From Candidatus Omnitrophota bacterium (GTDB taxonomy: Bacteria; Omnitrophota; Gorgyraeia; Gygaellales; Profunditerraquicolaceae): 52,341 nucleotides of DNA. The notes under the pieces were generated by a model. That model saw nothing but the letters and a program-made list of their open reading frames with translations, searched no databases and was not told where the DNA came from. A program made the translations under genes and the position numbers. Numbering within the stretch: position 1 is the first letter of the stretch; the number at the start of each line of letters is the position of its first letter. Of the stretch, positions 17,699 through 26,184 are shown piece by piece. The stretch lies in assembly GCA_028712505.1 (NCBI GenBank), contig JAQTQC010000003.1, positions 53,056 through 105,396 of the forward strand, given 5' to 3'.

Positions 17699-20554
17699 TT
17701 AAAATTTGCGGCGGTAATAAACGCGGATAATATGCTGAGTATCTAAAGTGAGCATGCTGCCGCCATAGGGATCCAGAGAAGATATATTACCGATAGAACT
17801 GGTATCTCCTACTCCATACTCCAGGCTAAATTCATCATCCTTAGACGGCATGTATCTGAATTCGCTGAAAAAGTTATGGTGGCCTACGACGCCATCCGTA
17901 AGGACATAGTCTGTACCGTTATAAACAAGATCTTTGCACCGGGAATAGATATATTTAAATGACATACCGATTTTCTCGGTTGGCATATAAGTAACTTCCA
18001 TTCCCATATGGTTCATATTGTCATTGATTAAAGAAGCAGTTTCATATTCATTGCGCGTATAATCCAAATAAATCTCCATATTTTTCATCGGAACAATCCG
18101 TAAACCTGTCTTGAAAACATTATAAAAATCATATGGAGCCTGGGGAAAAATCCCCTGACCGTAAAGAAATGGGTTGACCGAACTATAATAATTTCCGTTT
18201 TGGTAATAACGTCCGTATAAAGATGTATCATCCCTGAGGACATTTTGAGGGAAATTTCCGTAGGCCAATGTATAATCATTTGTACGCTCATATATACCAT
18301 TTAAACTCAACCAATCGAAGAAATCGTAATTTAATCCCAAAGACCCTGTTTTAATCGATGGGTCCTCGCCGTCAGGAACAGCGGCATTTGTGTAAAACTC
18401 TCCGGTTGAGCCATCATAAATATACGGATCTATTCCGCCTACAGTATCAGGCATTTTCTGGTAGATACCTAAAACCTTAGCGGTTAATTTATCGGTTAAT
18501 TTTAATGTCGCTTCATCGCGTACGGTATTTTCCACAAATTTACCGCTGGTATTATGCACGTTATGCATATCAAAAAGGTTGTAAAACCTATCCTCTAGGA
18601 AAGTCTCGATACGAAAACCAAATGTATTCCTGCCAGCATCAATTCCATCACCAATACGCGAAGAATTAAGTTCATCCCAATTAGTTTTAGATCCGTTCAA
18701 ACCCTGAGAATAATAATCCATCGGCTTGCGAAAATGGATGTGTCTTGACCAAAAGACATCCTGGCGGGTATTATGAAAATCCGAAAGAGCGGAATCAAAC
18801 CCTTTATCCATCCGGCTGGCGTAAAACTTGCTCTTAACCAAAAATGTTTCATCTTTAGCCAACGCTATTTCGTCATAACCGTACTTTAAATCCATGATGC
18901 TTTGCTGAGGATAGCGTGTAATAAAAGAAAAATAATACGCATTGCCACGGGCCTCTGTTTCATAAGTCGAATCGGTCATATCATAATTTGACTTAGAAGT
19001 AAGGAATTCGGCTTGGGCCTTTAGACCATCAACAATTTCATATCCTAAATCAACACCACCCACAAAATTCTGGCTGTCCAATTTCTGCGGGTCAGTCTTA
19101 TAGCCTAAACGAGAGGTAAATGTACCCCCTAGCATGAAATTATCCGAAAAATGGTGTTTAAGGCGGCTGGCGGTAATCAGGTTATCCATTTGATCGTAAT
19201 CCTGCCAGAGATGTTTTGGGGTAGCCACCGTAGTATCAAAGGTGGTGGTCTCTTCCGGTTGGAAATTAAAAGAAAACCCCCGCAAAGCAGTCAAATATTT
19301 ACCAGTACTGTCTTTAGATATAAAAGAAAGCGAATCATCCCAGGAGCCTTTTGTGAAACTGCCGGGCGAGGTACCGGAATGATATACTCCCGGAGTATAC
19401 ATACGCAACCATTTGCTATCTTTCCACCATATTCCATGATTACTTATGTTTAAGGGATCGTCAGAAGAATAAGCCTGATCCTGATACCCCATCGGGAAAG
19501 CCCGCAGCTTGACTGTATCATTGGTATAATCCAGCCACAATTCGCGTATAGGTTGGAAAGTAGTGTTTAATTTTGATTCAGGAATAGTATAGCCTGAAAT
19601 TGTAGCGGCAGTGGTCTTGCCGTCTTTTAATTTCAATTCAGGGATATTAAGAGCAGTGCCATTATTAAGACTATAAAAAGTATGGTTGAGGACATAACCT
19701 GTGTTCGCCCAGGAATACAGCTGGATATCTGCGGTATCAGAACCATTACTGACTGTCATCTTGCTGCTCTTACCCGTGAAACTCCACGGGTCTATAGTAA
19801 GATTGGTATGAAAATTAAACCCTTGCTCATTTTCAGTATCTAAATTAACACTAAGTGAATCGTAAATAGCAGGATCATAAGTATTAAAGCCGCGGTTAAA
19901 CCCATCATACGAAGTCATGCGCCAACTGAAAAATTTTTCATTTAGATCAAAATTGGCACGTTTCCAGATGAAATCATCGGGAGTAGCGCCGAAACTCACC
20001 TGCATCTCTCCGCTTATTCTTAATGGCCCGGCTTTGATTCCCCTTTTCTTCTCGTCCTTCTTGATATCTTTATCTGACGAATCCTTAGAAGCAGTATAGG
20101 GAGTAATCCAGGTTGGTTCTGCGCTTTTTAAGTTATTAAGCGCCTGGTCCATGGCTTCTTCTTTTGATAACTCTGAACTTTTTTGCTGCACAACAACCTG
20201 TTCGACAGGTTTAACAGGTGCAGGAGGCTCAATCGCGGGTAGGTCAAGAGATGTCGAGGGTTTAACCGATACAGGGGGCTCAACAACAACAGGCTCCTCT
20301 TTATAAAGCATCTCACTATTAAATATCTTATTTATATAATCTTTGGCTTGCCGGTTATCCGGGTCGATCGAAAGGACTTTGGTGAATTCCGAAAGGGCTT
20401 CATCTACTTTTCCTTGGATATAATAAGTCTTGCCTATTTCGCAAAGATAATCTACTTCTATGCTACTTTGGCCAAAAGCTGGAGTAAAATTTAAAAAAAT
20501 AAGCGCTAAAGAAACTAGCGCCATAGTTTTATATAAAAAAGGCTGTTTAATCAT
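17699..20554 (-). CDS. Secreted TPR protein with a large outer-membrane beta-barrel
   Basis: This 951-aa protein is of unknown family. It has an N-terminal signal peptide (hydrophobic 11-27, likely cut after AFG), one or two TPR repeats at about 34-80 (YYIQGKVDEALSEFTKVLSI), a Pro/Val-rich linker (about 84-122) and an acidic/basic linker to about 175. About 770 residues then show alternating aromatic strands, ending VYYRRKF. A terminal Phe on an amphipathic strand is the classic signal for BAM-mediated barrel insertion. The gene stands alone between a convergent gene and a terminator, with a consensus promoter. The ATG at 20554 has no Shine-Dalgarno, and Met11 (20524) is an alternative start that keeps the signal. 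Its transport or adhesion role is unknown. Confidence 0.8.
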   Translation of the reverse strand: MIKQPFLYKTMALVSLALIFLNFTPAFGQSSIEVDYLCEIGKTYYIQGKVDEALSEFTKVLSIDPDNRQAKDYINKIFNSEMLYKEEPVVVEPPVSVKPSTSLDLPAIEPPAPVKPVEQVVVQQKSSELSKEEAMDQALNNLKSAEPTWITPYTASKDSSDKDIKKDEKKRGIKAGPLRISGEMQVSFGATPDDFIWKRANFDLNEKFFSWRMTSYDGFNRGFNTYDPAIYDSLSVNLDTENEQGFNFHTNLTIDPWSFTGKSSKMTVSNGSDTADIQLYSWANTGYVLNHTFYSLNNGTALNIPELKLKDGKTTAATISGYTIPESKLNTTFQPIRELWLDYTNDTVKLRAFPMGYQDQAYSSDDPLNISNHGIWWKDSKWLRMYTPGVYHSGTSPGSFTKGSWDDSLSFISKDSTGKYLTALRGFSFNFQPEETTTFDTTVATPKHLWQDYDQMDNLITASRLKHHFSDNFMLGGTFTSRLGYKTDPQKLDSQNFVGGVDLGYEIVDGLKAQAEFLTSKSNYDMTDSTYETEARGNAYYFSFITRYPQQSIMDLKYGYDEIALAKDETFLVKSKFYASRMDKGFDSALSDFHNTRQDVFWSRHIHFRKPMDYYSQGLNGSKTNWDELNSSRIGDGIDAGRNTFGFRIETFLEDRFYNLFDMHNVHNTSGKFVENTVRDEATLKLTDKLTAKVLGIYQKMPDTVGGIDPYIYDGSTGEFYTNAAVPDGEDPSIKTGSLGLNYDFFDWLSLNGIYERTNDYTLAYGNFPQNVLRDDTSLYGRYYQNGNYYSSVNPFLYGQGIFPQAPYDFYNVFKTGLRIVPMKNMEIYLDYTRNEYETASLINDNMNHMGMEVTYMPTEKIGMSFKYIYSRCKDLVYNGTDYVLTDGVVGHHNFFSEFRYMPSKDDEFSLEYGVGDTSSIGNISSLDPYGGSMLTLDTQHIIRVYYRRKF

Positions 20555-20564
20555 AGTTGTAAAT

Positions 20565-20592
20565 ATTATATATAAAACTTAATTCATGTCAA
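20565..20592 (-). promoter_or_regulatory. Consensus sigma-70 promoter of the outer-membrane protein gene
   Basis: Perfect -35 TTGACA (20587-20592), 16-base spacer and perfect -10 TATAAT (20565-20570). Only 10 bases separate the -10 from the ATG at 20554, so the transcript would start about 4 bases before, or at, the start codon. It begins right after the T-tract of the terminator of the preceding unit. Confidence 0.85.
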
Positions 20593-20593
20593 T

Positions 20594-20625
20594 AAAAAAA
20601 CCAGGTAATTTTTATTACCTGGTTT
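20594..20625 (-). terminator. Intrinsic terminator of the 112-aa gene
   Basis: An 11-bp perfect stem (AAACCAGGTAA 598-608 with TTACCTGGTTT 615-625, offsets from 20000) is followed on the minus strand by a continuous run of T (seven including those in the stem). It lies 29 bases after the stop codon of the 112-aa gene. The plus-strand side has no T-run, so it works in the minus direction. Confidence 0.9.
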
Positions 20626-20654
20626 AAAGTCTTAAACCTTGATTTGACTATTAA

Positions 20655-20993
20655 TTAGCCGATCTGTTCACCTATTTTCTCAATAGCGGTAAGACGTATG
20701 CTTAATGTATGCACGAAAAGAATAAGGAAAAGCCTGCCCTTATTTACCGCAAGCATGCTTCCCTTGATTTTACAGAAAAAATGTTCACATTTCTGCTGGG
20801 TATTTCTTTCTTTTAGTATATAAAGGTAAGGGGCAGGTTTCTCGGCATCAGGTTTCTCAACCTGACGCACCACGTAGGCAAAATGCCGACGGACTACACT
20901 ATGCACGCCCTCCTTATCTGCTATCTCAGAGCTGGCGATCACTCTTCGGCTTCTGTCAGCTGATGTTAAATTTTTATAAAGCAAGTCTCTCAT
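20655..20993 (-). CDS. Unknown 112-aa protein with its own promoter, leader and terminator
   Basis: I do not recognise this family. The protein is basic and lacks a signal peptide. An N-terminal charged region (LLYKNLTSADRSRRVIASSE) is followed by VRRHFAYVV, a Pro-rich turn, a strand-like YLYILKERN, two cysteines (residues about 79 and 84, in KCEHFFCKIKG) and a hydrophobic stretch LFLILFVHTL. The unit is plainly regulated on its own, with a promoter at 21074-21102, a leader with two strong hairpins and an intrinsic terminator. That makes it very likely a real gene despite its size. Autoregulation by binding its own leader RNA is possible for such a small basic protein, but this is inference. 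Confidence 0.75.
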   Translation of the reverse strand: MRDLLYKNLTSADRSRRVIASSEIADKEGVHSVVRRHFAYVVRQVEKPDAEKPAPYLYILKERNTQQKCEHFFCKIKGSMLAVNKGRLFLILFVHTLSIRLTAIEKIGEQIG

Positions 20994-21001
20994 CCTAATC
21001 C

Positions 21002-21065
21002 AGCTGGGTTGCTATCCAGCAACCCAGCTCCCTCTTATTGGCTAGTGGGGTTATTAAACCTCCAC
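21002..21065 (-). promoter_or_regulatory. Two-hairpin 5' leader of the 112-aa gene
   Basis: Between the promoter and the ATG at 20993 the minus-strand RNA forms two hairpins. The first (21045-21065) pairs GTGG-GGTT with AACCCCAC, with one bulged A and a four-base loop. The second (21002-21029) is a perfect 12-bp stem with a four-base loop, ending 8 bases before the start codon. It has no T-tract, so it is not a standard terminator. It sits over or next to the weak GGA ribosome site and could control translation. I cannot match it to a known riboswitch or ribosomal-protein leader. Confidence 0.6.
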
Positions 21066-21073
21066 ACAAGTTA

Positions 21074-21102
21074 ATTATGCAACCAAACGAGAGCTGTTTC
21101 AA
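21074..21102 (-). promoter_or_regulatory. Promoter of the 112-aa gene
   Basis: -35 TTGAAA (21097-21102), 17-base spacer and -10 CATAAT (21074-21079) on the minus strand. Transcription would begin near 21067, immediately before the first leader hairpin. Confidence 0.7.
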
Positions 21103-21152
21103 TAGGAAACCGCCTTAAAAAGAAAGCGCTTGCTTATTCATCCGACGAGAAA

Positions 21153-21791
21153 CTATTTTTTGGATTTGTTGAAATAAAGACGGGGTTCTTTACCTTGAAA
21201 TATTCTCAAAAGATTGGATTTATGGCGGATGGTCACAAAAACGCAAAGAATGAGACTAACCGTCGCTAAAATAGCCGATTGCTTCAATATTACGACGGAA
21301 AGCGGAAGAACTATCGCCGCCACGATGGAAGCTAAAGATACCATTCTCCAGATCAAAAATACAACTAACCAGGTTACTACTAATATCCCGATTACTATGC
21401 CTAATCCGGGTAGTTTTAGCGCCAAGCCAAGCAATACGCCAAAGCTGGTCGCAATACCTTTTCCACCTTTAAATTTAAGAAATATAGTCCAAATATGCCC
21501 ACAGATGGAACATAAACCCATGATAATACGTAAGTTATACTCCTGCCATAAAACAGGTTTACTGCTGAAGTAATCACCCAAGAAAACAACTACGATAAGA
21601 CCTTTCAGGATATCTAACAATAAAACCGTAATCCCCAGCCTTTTTCCCAAAGCGCGCATTGCATTAGTTGCTCCGATGTTGCCGGATCCAACCTTACGGA
21701 TATCAATTCCTTTGATCTTCGCAAAAAGATAAGCTGTGGGAATTGAACCTAATAAATAACTAGCTATTAACGCGACGACTGTCCAGAGCAT
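21153..21791 (-). CDS. plsY: Acyl-phosphate:glycerol-3-phosphate acyltransferase PlsY
   Basis: This integral membrane enzyme of 212 aa makes lysophosphatidate from acyl-phosphate and glycerol-3-phosphate, the first step of phospholipid synthesis. The conserved loops are present: GSIPTAYLFAK, VGSGNIGATNAMRALG, GHIWTIFLKFKGGKGIAT and the late TIRHKSNLLRIFQGKE. About five to seven hydrophobic helices are visible. The start lies 32 bases inside pgsA, so the two phospholipid enzymes are coupled. It is the last gene of the run. Only a very weak candidate terminator (AAGCGCTT then a T-rich stretch) follows. Confidence 0.95.
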   Translation of the reverse strand: MLWTVVALIASYLLGSIPTAYLFAKIKGIDIRKVGSGNIGATNAMRALGKRLGITVLLLDILKGLIVVVFLGDYFSSKPVLWQEYNLRIIMGLCSICGHIWTIFLKFKGGKGIATSFGVLLGLALKLPGLGIVIGILVVTWLVVFLIWRMVSLASIVAAIVLPLSVVILKQSAILATVSLILCVFVTIRHKSNLLRIFQGKEPRLYFNKSKK

Positions 21792-22323
21792 ATAAAATCT
21801 TAAATCCTCTCTTCACGTAGTCAATTCCGGAAACAACAGTAAATATTACCGCAACCCACCAGATAAAAGCAGCCTGTTTGTATTGCAATAAAACGCAAAG
21901 CACTGAAAGCATCTGGAATGTGGTTGTAAGTTTGCCCCACTTAGTAGGATACACATCCAACGACTGTTTAACCATATATATAACCACCGCCCCTATGATG
22001 ATAATCACATCGCGGGATATCACGATAAAGGTTACCCAGAGAGGAAATTCTAATTCTAGCCTGCTTATAGGGGATAGAAATATGAAAGCACTCATCAGTA
22101 AAAGCTTATCCCCCAGGGGATCCAGGATTAATCCTGCTTTTGATTGCAGCTTAGCCCTTCTGGCGATAAAACCATCCAGGCCATCAGAGATTGCACCAAG
22201 GATAAATATAACCAAAGCCAGGATCCTCAAGAATTGCCTCTCCGGGGTATAATATACTAGGCAGGCAATAAAAAACGGGACACTTAGAATACGAAAGGTG
22301 GAAATCTTATTCGCTATATTCAT
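21760..22323 (-). CDS. pgsA: CDP-alcohol phosphatidyltransferase, likely PgsA
   Basis: This is a membrane enzyme that joins CDP-diacylglycerol and glycerol-3-phosphate to give phosphatidylglycerophosphate. The family signature DG-x2-AR-x8-G-x3-D-x3-D is complete in DGFIARRAKLQSKAGLILDP plus LGDK. The open frame extends to 22353, but the ATG at 22323 overlaps the lepB stop as ATGA and starts MNIANKISTFRIL, the usual beginning, giving 187 aa. Five to six hydrophobic helices are visible. PgsA is preferred over the cardiolipin-type and phosphatidylserine synthases by length and by the neighbour plsY, but the substrate is inferred. Confidence 0.9.
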   Translation of the reverse strand: MNIANKISTFRILSVPFFIACLVYYTPERQFLRILALVIFILGAISDGLDGFIARRAKLQSKAGLILDPLGDKLLLMSAFIFLSPISRLELEFPLWVTFIVISRDVIIIIGAVVIYMVKQSLDVYPTKWGKLTTTFQMLSVLCVLLQYKQAAFIWWVAVIFTVVSGIDYVKRGFKILYALDSRRVNS

Positions 22324-22907
22324 TTTATCAACTTTATACGATGTAGCGGCCAATAAACAATCAAGGCTTTACCGAGCACACTCTTTTTTGGGACAAACCC
22401 CCAATAACGGCTATCCTTAGAAGTAATTGAATTATCTCCTAAGACAAAATAGCTATCCGGAGGAACCACTATTTTCTGTCCCTCAGCAGAGAATTCCCCC
22501 CGGTTATAATAATAGATCTGCTTAAAAATAGGATCGTTGGCCGGTTGATCATTGATGTAAATTGACCCCCCTTTGATCTCAACTGTTTCACCAGGCAGGC
22601 CAACCAACCTCTTGATGAAATCCTTTTTCTTATCCTCAGGGTAAACAAAAACTATCACATCCCCTCTTTTGGGTTCTCTTAATGCAGGTAGACAAAAATC
22701 AGTCAGTGGCACCTTGGCTCCGTAAATGAATTTATTTACGAATATCAGATCACCTTCCTGCAAAGTCATGCGCATGGAACCGGTGGGTATCTTATATGCC
22801 TGGATAAAGAACATCCGGATAACCAAAGACAGCAGGAAAGCTATAATGATTGATTCTGTCCAATCGCGCAATACAGATTTCTTTACTGGTTTCTTTTGAG
22901 AACTCAT
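22320..22907 (-). CDS. lepB: Signal peptidase I
   Basis: This 195-aa inner-membrane serine protease removes signal peptides from exported proteins. It has one N-terminal membrane helix (about 18-36), the catalytic Ser44 in IPTGSMRMTL and Lys99 in DFIKRLVGLPGE, and the box GDNSITSKDSRYWGFVP. The single-helix layout is the short type. It overlaps both lepA and pgsA by ATGA. The lepA-lepB pair is the classic order. Confidence 0.96.
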   Translation of the reverse strand: MSSQKKPVKKSVLRDWTESIIIAFLLSLVIRMFFIQAYKIPTGSMRMTLQEGDLIFVNKFIYGAKVPLTDFCLPALREPKRGDVIVFVYPEDKKKDFIKRLVGLPGETVEIKGGSIYINDQPANDPIFKQIYYYNRGEFSAEGQKIVVPPDSYFVLGDNSITSKDSRYWGFVPKKSVLGKALIVYWPLHRIKLIK

Positions 22908-24703
22908 ATCTTTAATACCTCCAGAAATGCCTCTTGAGGAATCTCTACCTTACCAAATTGCTTAAGTCTCTTTTTTCCTTTTCGTTGTGTTTCCCAAAGC
23001 TTGCGTTTGCGGGTAATATCTCCTCCCGAACATTTGCTTGTGGCATGCTTACCAACCGGACGCACTTTCTCAGAAGCTAAGATCTGGCTACCTATAGCTG
23101 CCTGGATAACCACTTCAAACAGCTGGCGAGGAATCAACTCCTTCAATTTGCCGACTAAAAGATGAGCCCTTGAAGTAGCCTTGTCTTTAAACATCAGCGA
23201 TGAGAAGGCATCGCAAACCTGCCCGTTTAAGAGTATATCCAATTTTACCAATTTTGTAGCTAAGTACTCTTTAAACTCATAGTCCATTGAGCCATAACCA
23301 CGGGTGATTGATTTAATCCGGTCATAGAAATCAACGATTATCTCAGATAAGGGAATCTGAAAAATCACCTTTACCCTGTCTTCGCTCAGGTATTCGTTAG
23401 AAACAAATATCCCTCTGCGGGATTTAGTAAAATCACAAACGGCTTCGATAGATTCCACGGGCACAATCATCAAAAGGCTGGCATACGGTTCCTGAGCTTC
23501 AGCTATATCCTGGGAAGCTGAAAGCTTAGCCGGAGTGTCAACCTCGATAAGCTGCCCGTCCTTTGTTTTTATGCGATAAACTACATTCGGAACGGTAAGT
23601 ATAAGATTTAAATTATATTCCCGCTCTAAACGCTCCTGAATAATCTCCATATGTAAAAGCCCCAGAAAGCCGCAACGAAAACCCGTGCCAAACGACTGGG
23701 AATTCTCCGGCTCAAACACAAAAGAGGCATCGGATAATTTTAATTTATCCATGGCATCGCGTAATTCAGGAAAATCAGCTGGATTAACCGGGTAAATACC
23801 GCAAAAAACCAGGGGTTTGACTGTACGGTAACCGGGCAAGGCCTCAGAACAGGGATTTTTAGGATCGGTGATTGTATCCCCGATAATTACCTCCCGGGGA
23901 TCGCGCATATTGGCAGTGAAATAACCAACCTCTCCGCAGCTTAAAGAATCTACAGCAGAATATTTTAAATCTTTAAAAACACCCAGTTCCTCGATTTTGT
24001 ATACCTTGCCAGTATGAAACATCTTCAGGCTGGTTTTCGGGGTAATCAAACCATCTATAACCTTGACAAAAACAACTACTCCTTTAAAAGAATCAAAACG
24101 GCAATCAAAAATCAGGGCTTTAAGCGCCCCATCAGATTGACCGCCGGGACAAGGAATGGTCTCGACTATTTTATCCAGTATTTCAATGACCCCTTTGCCT
24201 TCTTTGGCCGAGGCCAGGATAATTTCCTCTTCTTTAAAACCTAAAACAGTTTCTACCTGTGCTTTAACCCGTTCCACATCAGCAGAAATCAAATCAACCT
24301 TATTAATCACCGGAATAACCTGGAGATTGTTTTCCAGAGCCAAATAGTAATTACCTACAGTTTGCGCTTCAATGCCTTGGCCAGCATCCACCACCAGTAT
24401 TGCGCCTTCGCAAGCAGCCAAAGATTTAGATACCTCGTACGTAAAATCAACATGTCCTGGAGTATCGATCAGGTTTAAAATATATTCTTTATTAAACTTT
24501 TTGGAAAAATAATTCAACCTGACCATGGAAGCTTTTATGGTAATACCGCGTTCCTTTTCCAGCTCCATATCATCGAGAAGCTGATCTCCTCTATGTCGAA
24601 TATCCACGGCTCCGGTTAACTCCAGTATCCGGTCAGCCAAAGTAGATTTACCGTGATCAATATGGGCGATAATAGAAAAATTCCTCAGAAGCGATCTATC
24701 CAT
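22904..24703 (-). CDS. lepA: Elongation factor 4 (LepA)
   Basis: This translational GTPase of 599 aa acts on stalled or back-translocating ribosomes. The G motifs are in order: AHIDHGKSTL, the RGITIKAS switch, DTPGHVDFTYE, NKVD. The EF-G-like domains follow, then the LepA-specific C-terminal domain (GKHATSKCSGGDITRKRKLW). It starts directly at the end of cmk and overlaps lepB by four bases. Confidence 0.98.
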   Translation of the reverse strand: MDRSLLRNFSIIAHIDHGKSTLADRILELTGAVDIRHRGDQLLDDMELEKERGITIKASMVRLNYFSKKFNKEYILNLIDTPGHVDFTYEVSKSLAACEGAILVVDAGQGIEAQTVGNYYLALENNLQVIPVINKVDLISADVERVKAQVETVLGFKEEEIILASAKEGKGVIEILDKIVETIPCPGGQSDGALKALIFDCRFDSFKGVVVFVKVIDGLITPKTSLKMFHTGKVYKIEELGVFKDLKYSAVDSLSCGEVGYFTANMRDPREVIIGDTITDPKNPCSEALPGYRTVKPLVFCGIYPVNPADFPELRDAMDKLKLSDASFVFEPENSQSFGTGFRCGFLGLLHMEIIQERLEREYNLNLILTVPNVVYRIKTKDGQLIEVDTPAKLSASQDIAEAQEPYASLLMIVPVESIEAVCDFTKSRRGIFVSNEYLSEDRVKVIFQIPLSEIIVDFYDRIKSITRGYGSMDYEFKEYLATKLVKLDILLNGQVCDAFSSLMFKDKATSRAHLLVGKLKELIPRQLFEVVIQAAIGSQILASEKVRPVGKHATSKCSGGDITRKRKLWETQRKGKKRLKQFGKVEIPQEAFLEVLKI

Positions 24704-25357
24704 TTATTTACACAACTCCAACATCTTATCTACCACTCCCCCTATGGAAAGTTCTGTGGTATCGATATAAATTGCATCTTCCGCTTTGCGTAAGGGGGAA
24801 ACCTCCCGGGTTGAATCAATCTTATCGCGGTTAGAAAGATCTTTAGCCACATCAACTTCCGCCACATTCTGGTTCAGCCCTTTTAATTCTTTAAAACGCC
24901 GATTTACGCGTACTTCAGCAGAAGCATCGATAAAAAACTTCTTTTCGGCGCCAGGAAAGACTACCGTACCTATATCTCTACCCTCTAAAACGCAATCCCC
25001 TTTTCTTCCCAGCTCTCTTTGCATTTTAACCAATACCTGCCTTACCCCTTTGATCTTAGAAACATCGGAGACATACTGCGTGATCCTCGGCCGACGTATC
25101 TCTAAAGAGACATCTTTCCCGTCAAGAAGAACGCTCAATGAACCATCGGGATTGCTGCGCAAATCTATAACGGTCTCTAAAGCAAGAGCATTGATTTTAT
25201 GCTCATCATAGATATCAACATTATTATCCAGGGCCTTCAAGGTTAAAGCCCTGTACATTGCCCCAGTATCAATATAAAGAAAACCCAGCCTTTTGGCTAA
25301 GATCTTGGCTACGGTACTTTTTCCAGCCCCAGCCGGGCCATCGATAGCGACAATCAT
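24704..25357 (-). CDS. cmk: Cytidylate kinase
   Basis: Cmk phosphorylates CMP and dCMP. The 217-aa protein has the P-loop IDGPAGAGKSTVAK, the YIDTGAMYRALT segment, LEGRDIGTVVFPGA and the NMP-binding RRFKELKG. The gene overlaps tyrA by four bases and abuts lepA with no gap. Cmk next to aromatic amino acid genes is a common bacterial arrangement. Confidence 0.97.
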   Translation of the reverse strand: MIVAIDGPAGAGKSTVAKILAKRLGFLYIDTGAMYRALTLKALDNNVDIYDEHKINALALETVIDLRSNPDGSLSVLLDGKDVSLEIRRPRITQYVSDVSKIKGVRQVLVKMQRELGRKGDCVLEGRDIGTVVFPGAEKKFFIDASAEVRVNRRFKELKGLNQNVAEVDVAKDLSNRDKIDSTREVSPLRKAEDAIYIDTTELSIGGVVDKMLELCK

Positions 25358-26184
25358 CCCAATCTCTCTCTCTTTTTCTTAGCAGTTAAAAGTATATTTG
25401 TTAGAAATTTCTTGTTTTTTCTTTCCAAGGCAAGTTTCAAAAAGGCAAGCTTTTTTTGGAAGACAGCTAAACAGGACAGGATATTTTCCCGGTTGCTCAA
25501 AAATACCTCGCTCCAGAGATTTGCGTCCGAGGCTGAAATCCGCGTAGTATCCCTAAGGCCACCGGAACTTAAAGTTAAGAATCGATCCGGGATAGAGTTG
25601 ACCAAAGAAAAGGCAACGATATGCGGTAAATGGCTGGTAAAAGCCAAGACCTGATCGTGTTTTTCCGGAGTCAAAATAACTACTTTACTGCCTAGTCTGC
25701 GCCATAGACGGCAAACTTTGTTCAGGGCTTTCTTATTAACCCGGGCCGAAGGGGTAATAATGCAGATGGAATCCTGAAAGATCCCTGCAGAAATATTGGC
25801 AGCCCCCCTTTTTTCTGAACCTGATAACGGATGGCATCCAATAAAACCAGGGATGATCCGATTAATCTTGGAGACTATATCCCTTTTGGTGCTACCCACA
25901 TCAATAACTATGCAATTGTCTTTTATCTTCTTCGCGATCTTGAGAGCAAAATTAATATTTGCTTCCGGAGGCATCGCCAAAATAATTAAGTCGGCGTCTT
26001 TTATGACATCCAGAGATGACCCGATACAATCAATAGCTCCGAGCTTTTTAGCTAGTTCTACATTACTTTTATGCCGGCTAAAACCGGTAACTAGAGAAAC
26101 CAGGTGTTTTGCCTTTAAATCCAAACCCAGGGAGCCACCAATCAAACCCGTGCCGATAATTACTGTTTTATTGAATAGTTTCAT
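25354..26184 (-). CDS. tyrA: Prephenate (or arogenate) dehydrogenase
   Basis: This 276-aa NAD(P)-dependent enzyme converts prephenate to 4-hydroxyphenylpyruvate, or arogenate to tyrosine. It has the Rossmann motif VIIGTGLIGGSLG (8-20), the conserved GCHPLSGSEKRG and the catalytic-region AFTSHLPHIVA. It ends without a C-terminal ACT domain, so feedback control by tyrosine through such a domain is not expected. The overlap is ATGA with both neighbours. Prephenate versus arogenate specificity cannot be read reliably. Confidence 0.93.
   Translation of the reverse strand: MKLFNKTVIIGTGLIGGSLGLDLKAKHLVSLVTGFSRHKSNVELAKKLGAIDCIGSSLDVIKDADLIILAMPPEANINFALKIAKKIKDNCIVIDVGSTKRDIVSKINRIIPGFIGCHPLSGSEKRGAANISAGIFQDSICIITPSARVNKKALNKVCRLWRRLGSKVVILTPEKHDQVLAFTSHLPHIVAFSLVNSIPDRFLTLSSGGLRDTTRISASDANLWSEVFLSNRENILSCLAVFQKKLAFLKLALERKNKKFLTNILLTAKKKRERLG

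Noticed and set aside
20994-21152. Terminator of plsY at the AAGCGCTT palindrome
   Set aside because: The stem is only four pairs without a proper loop; a T-rich tail exists but the structure is too weak.
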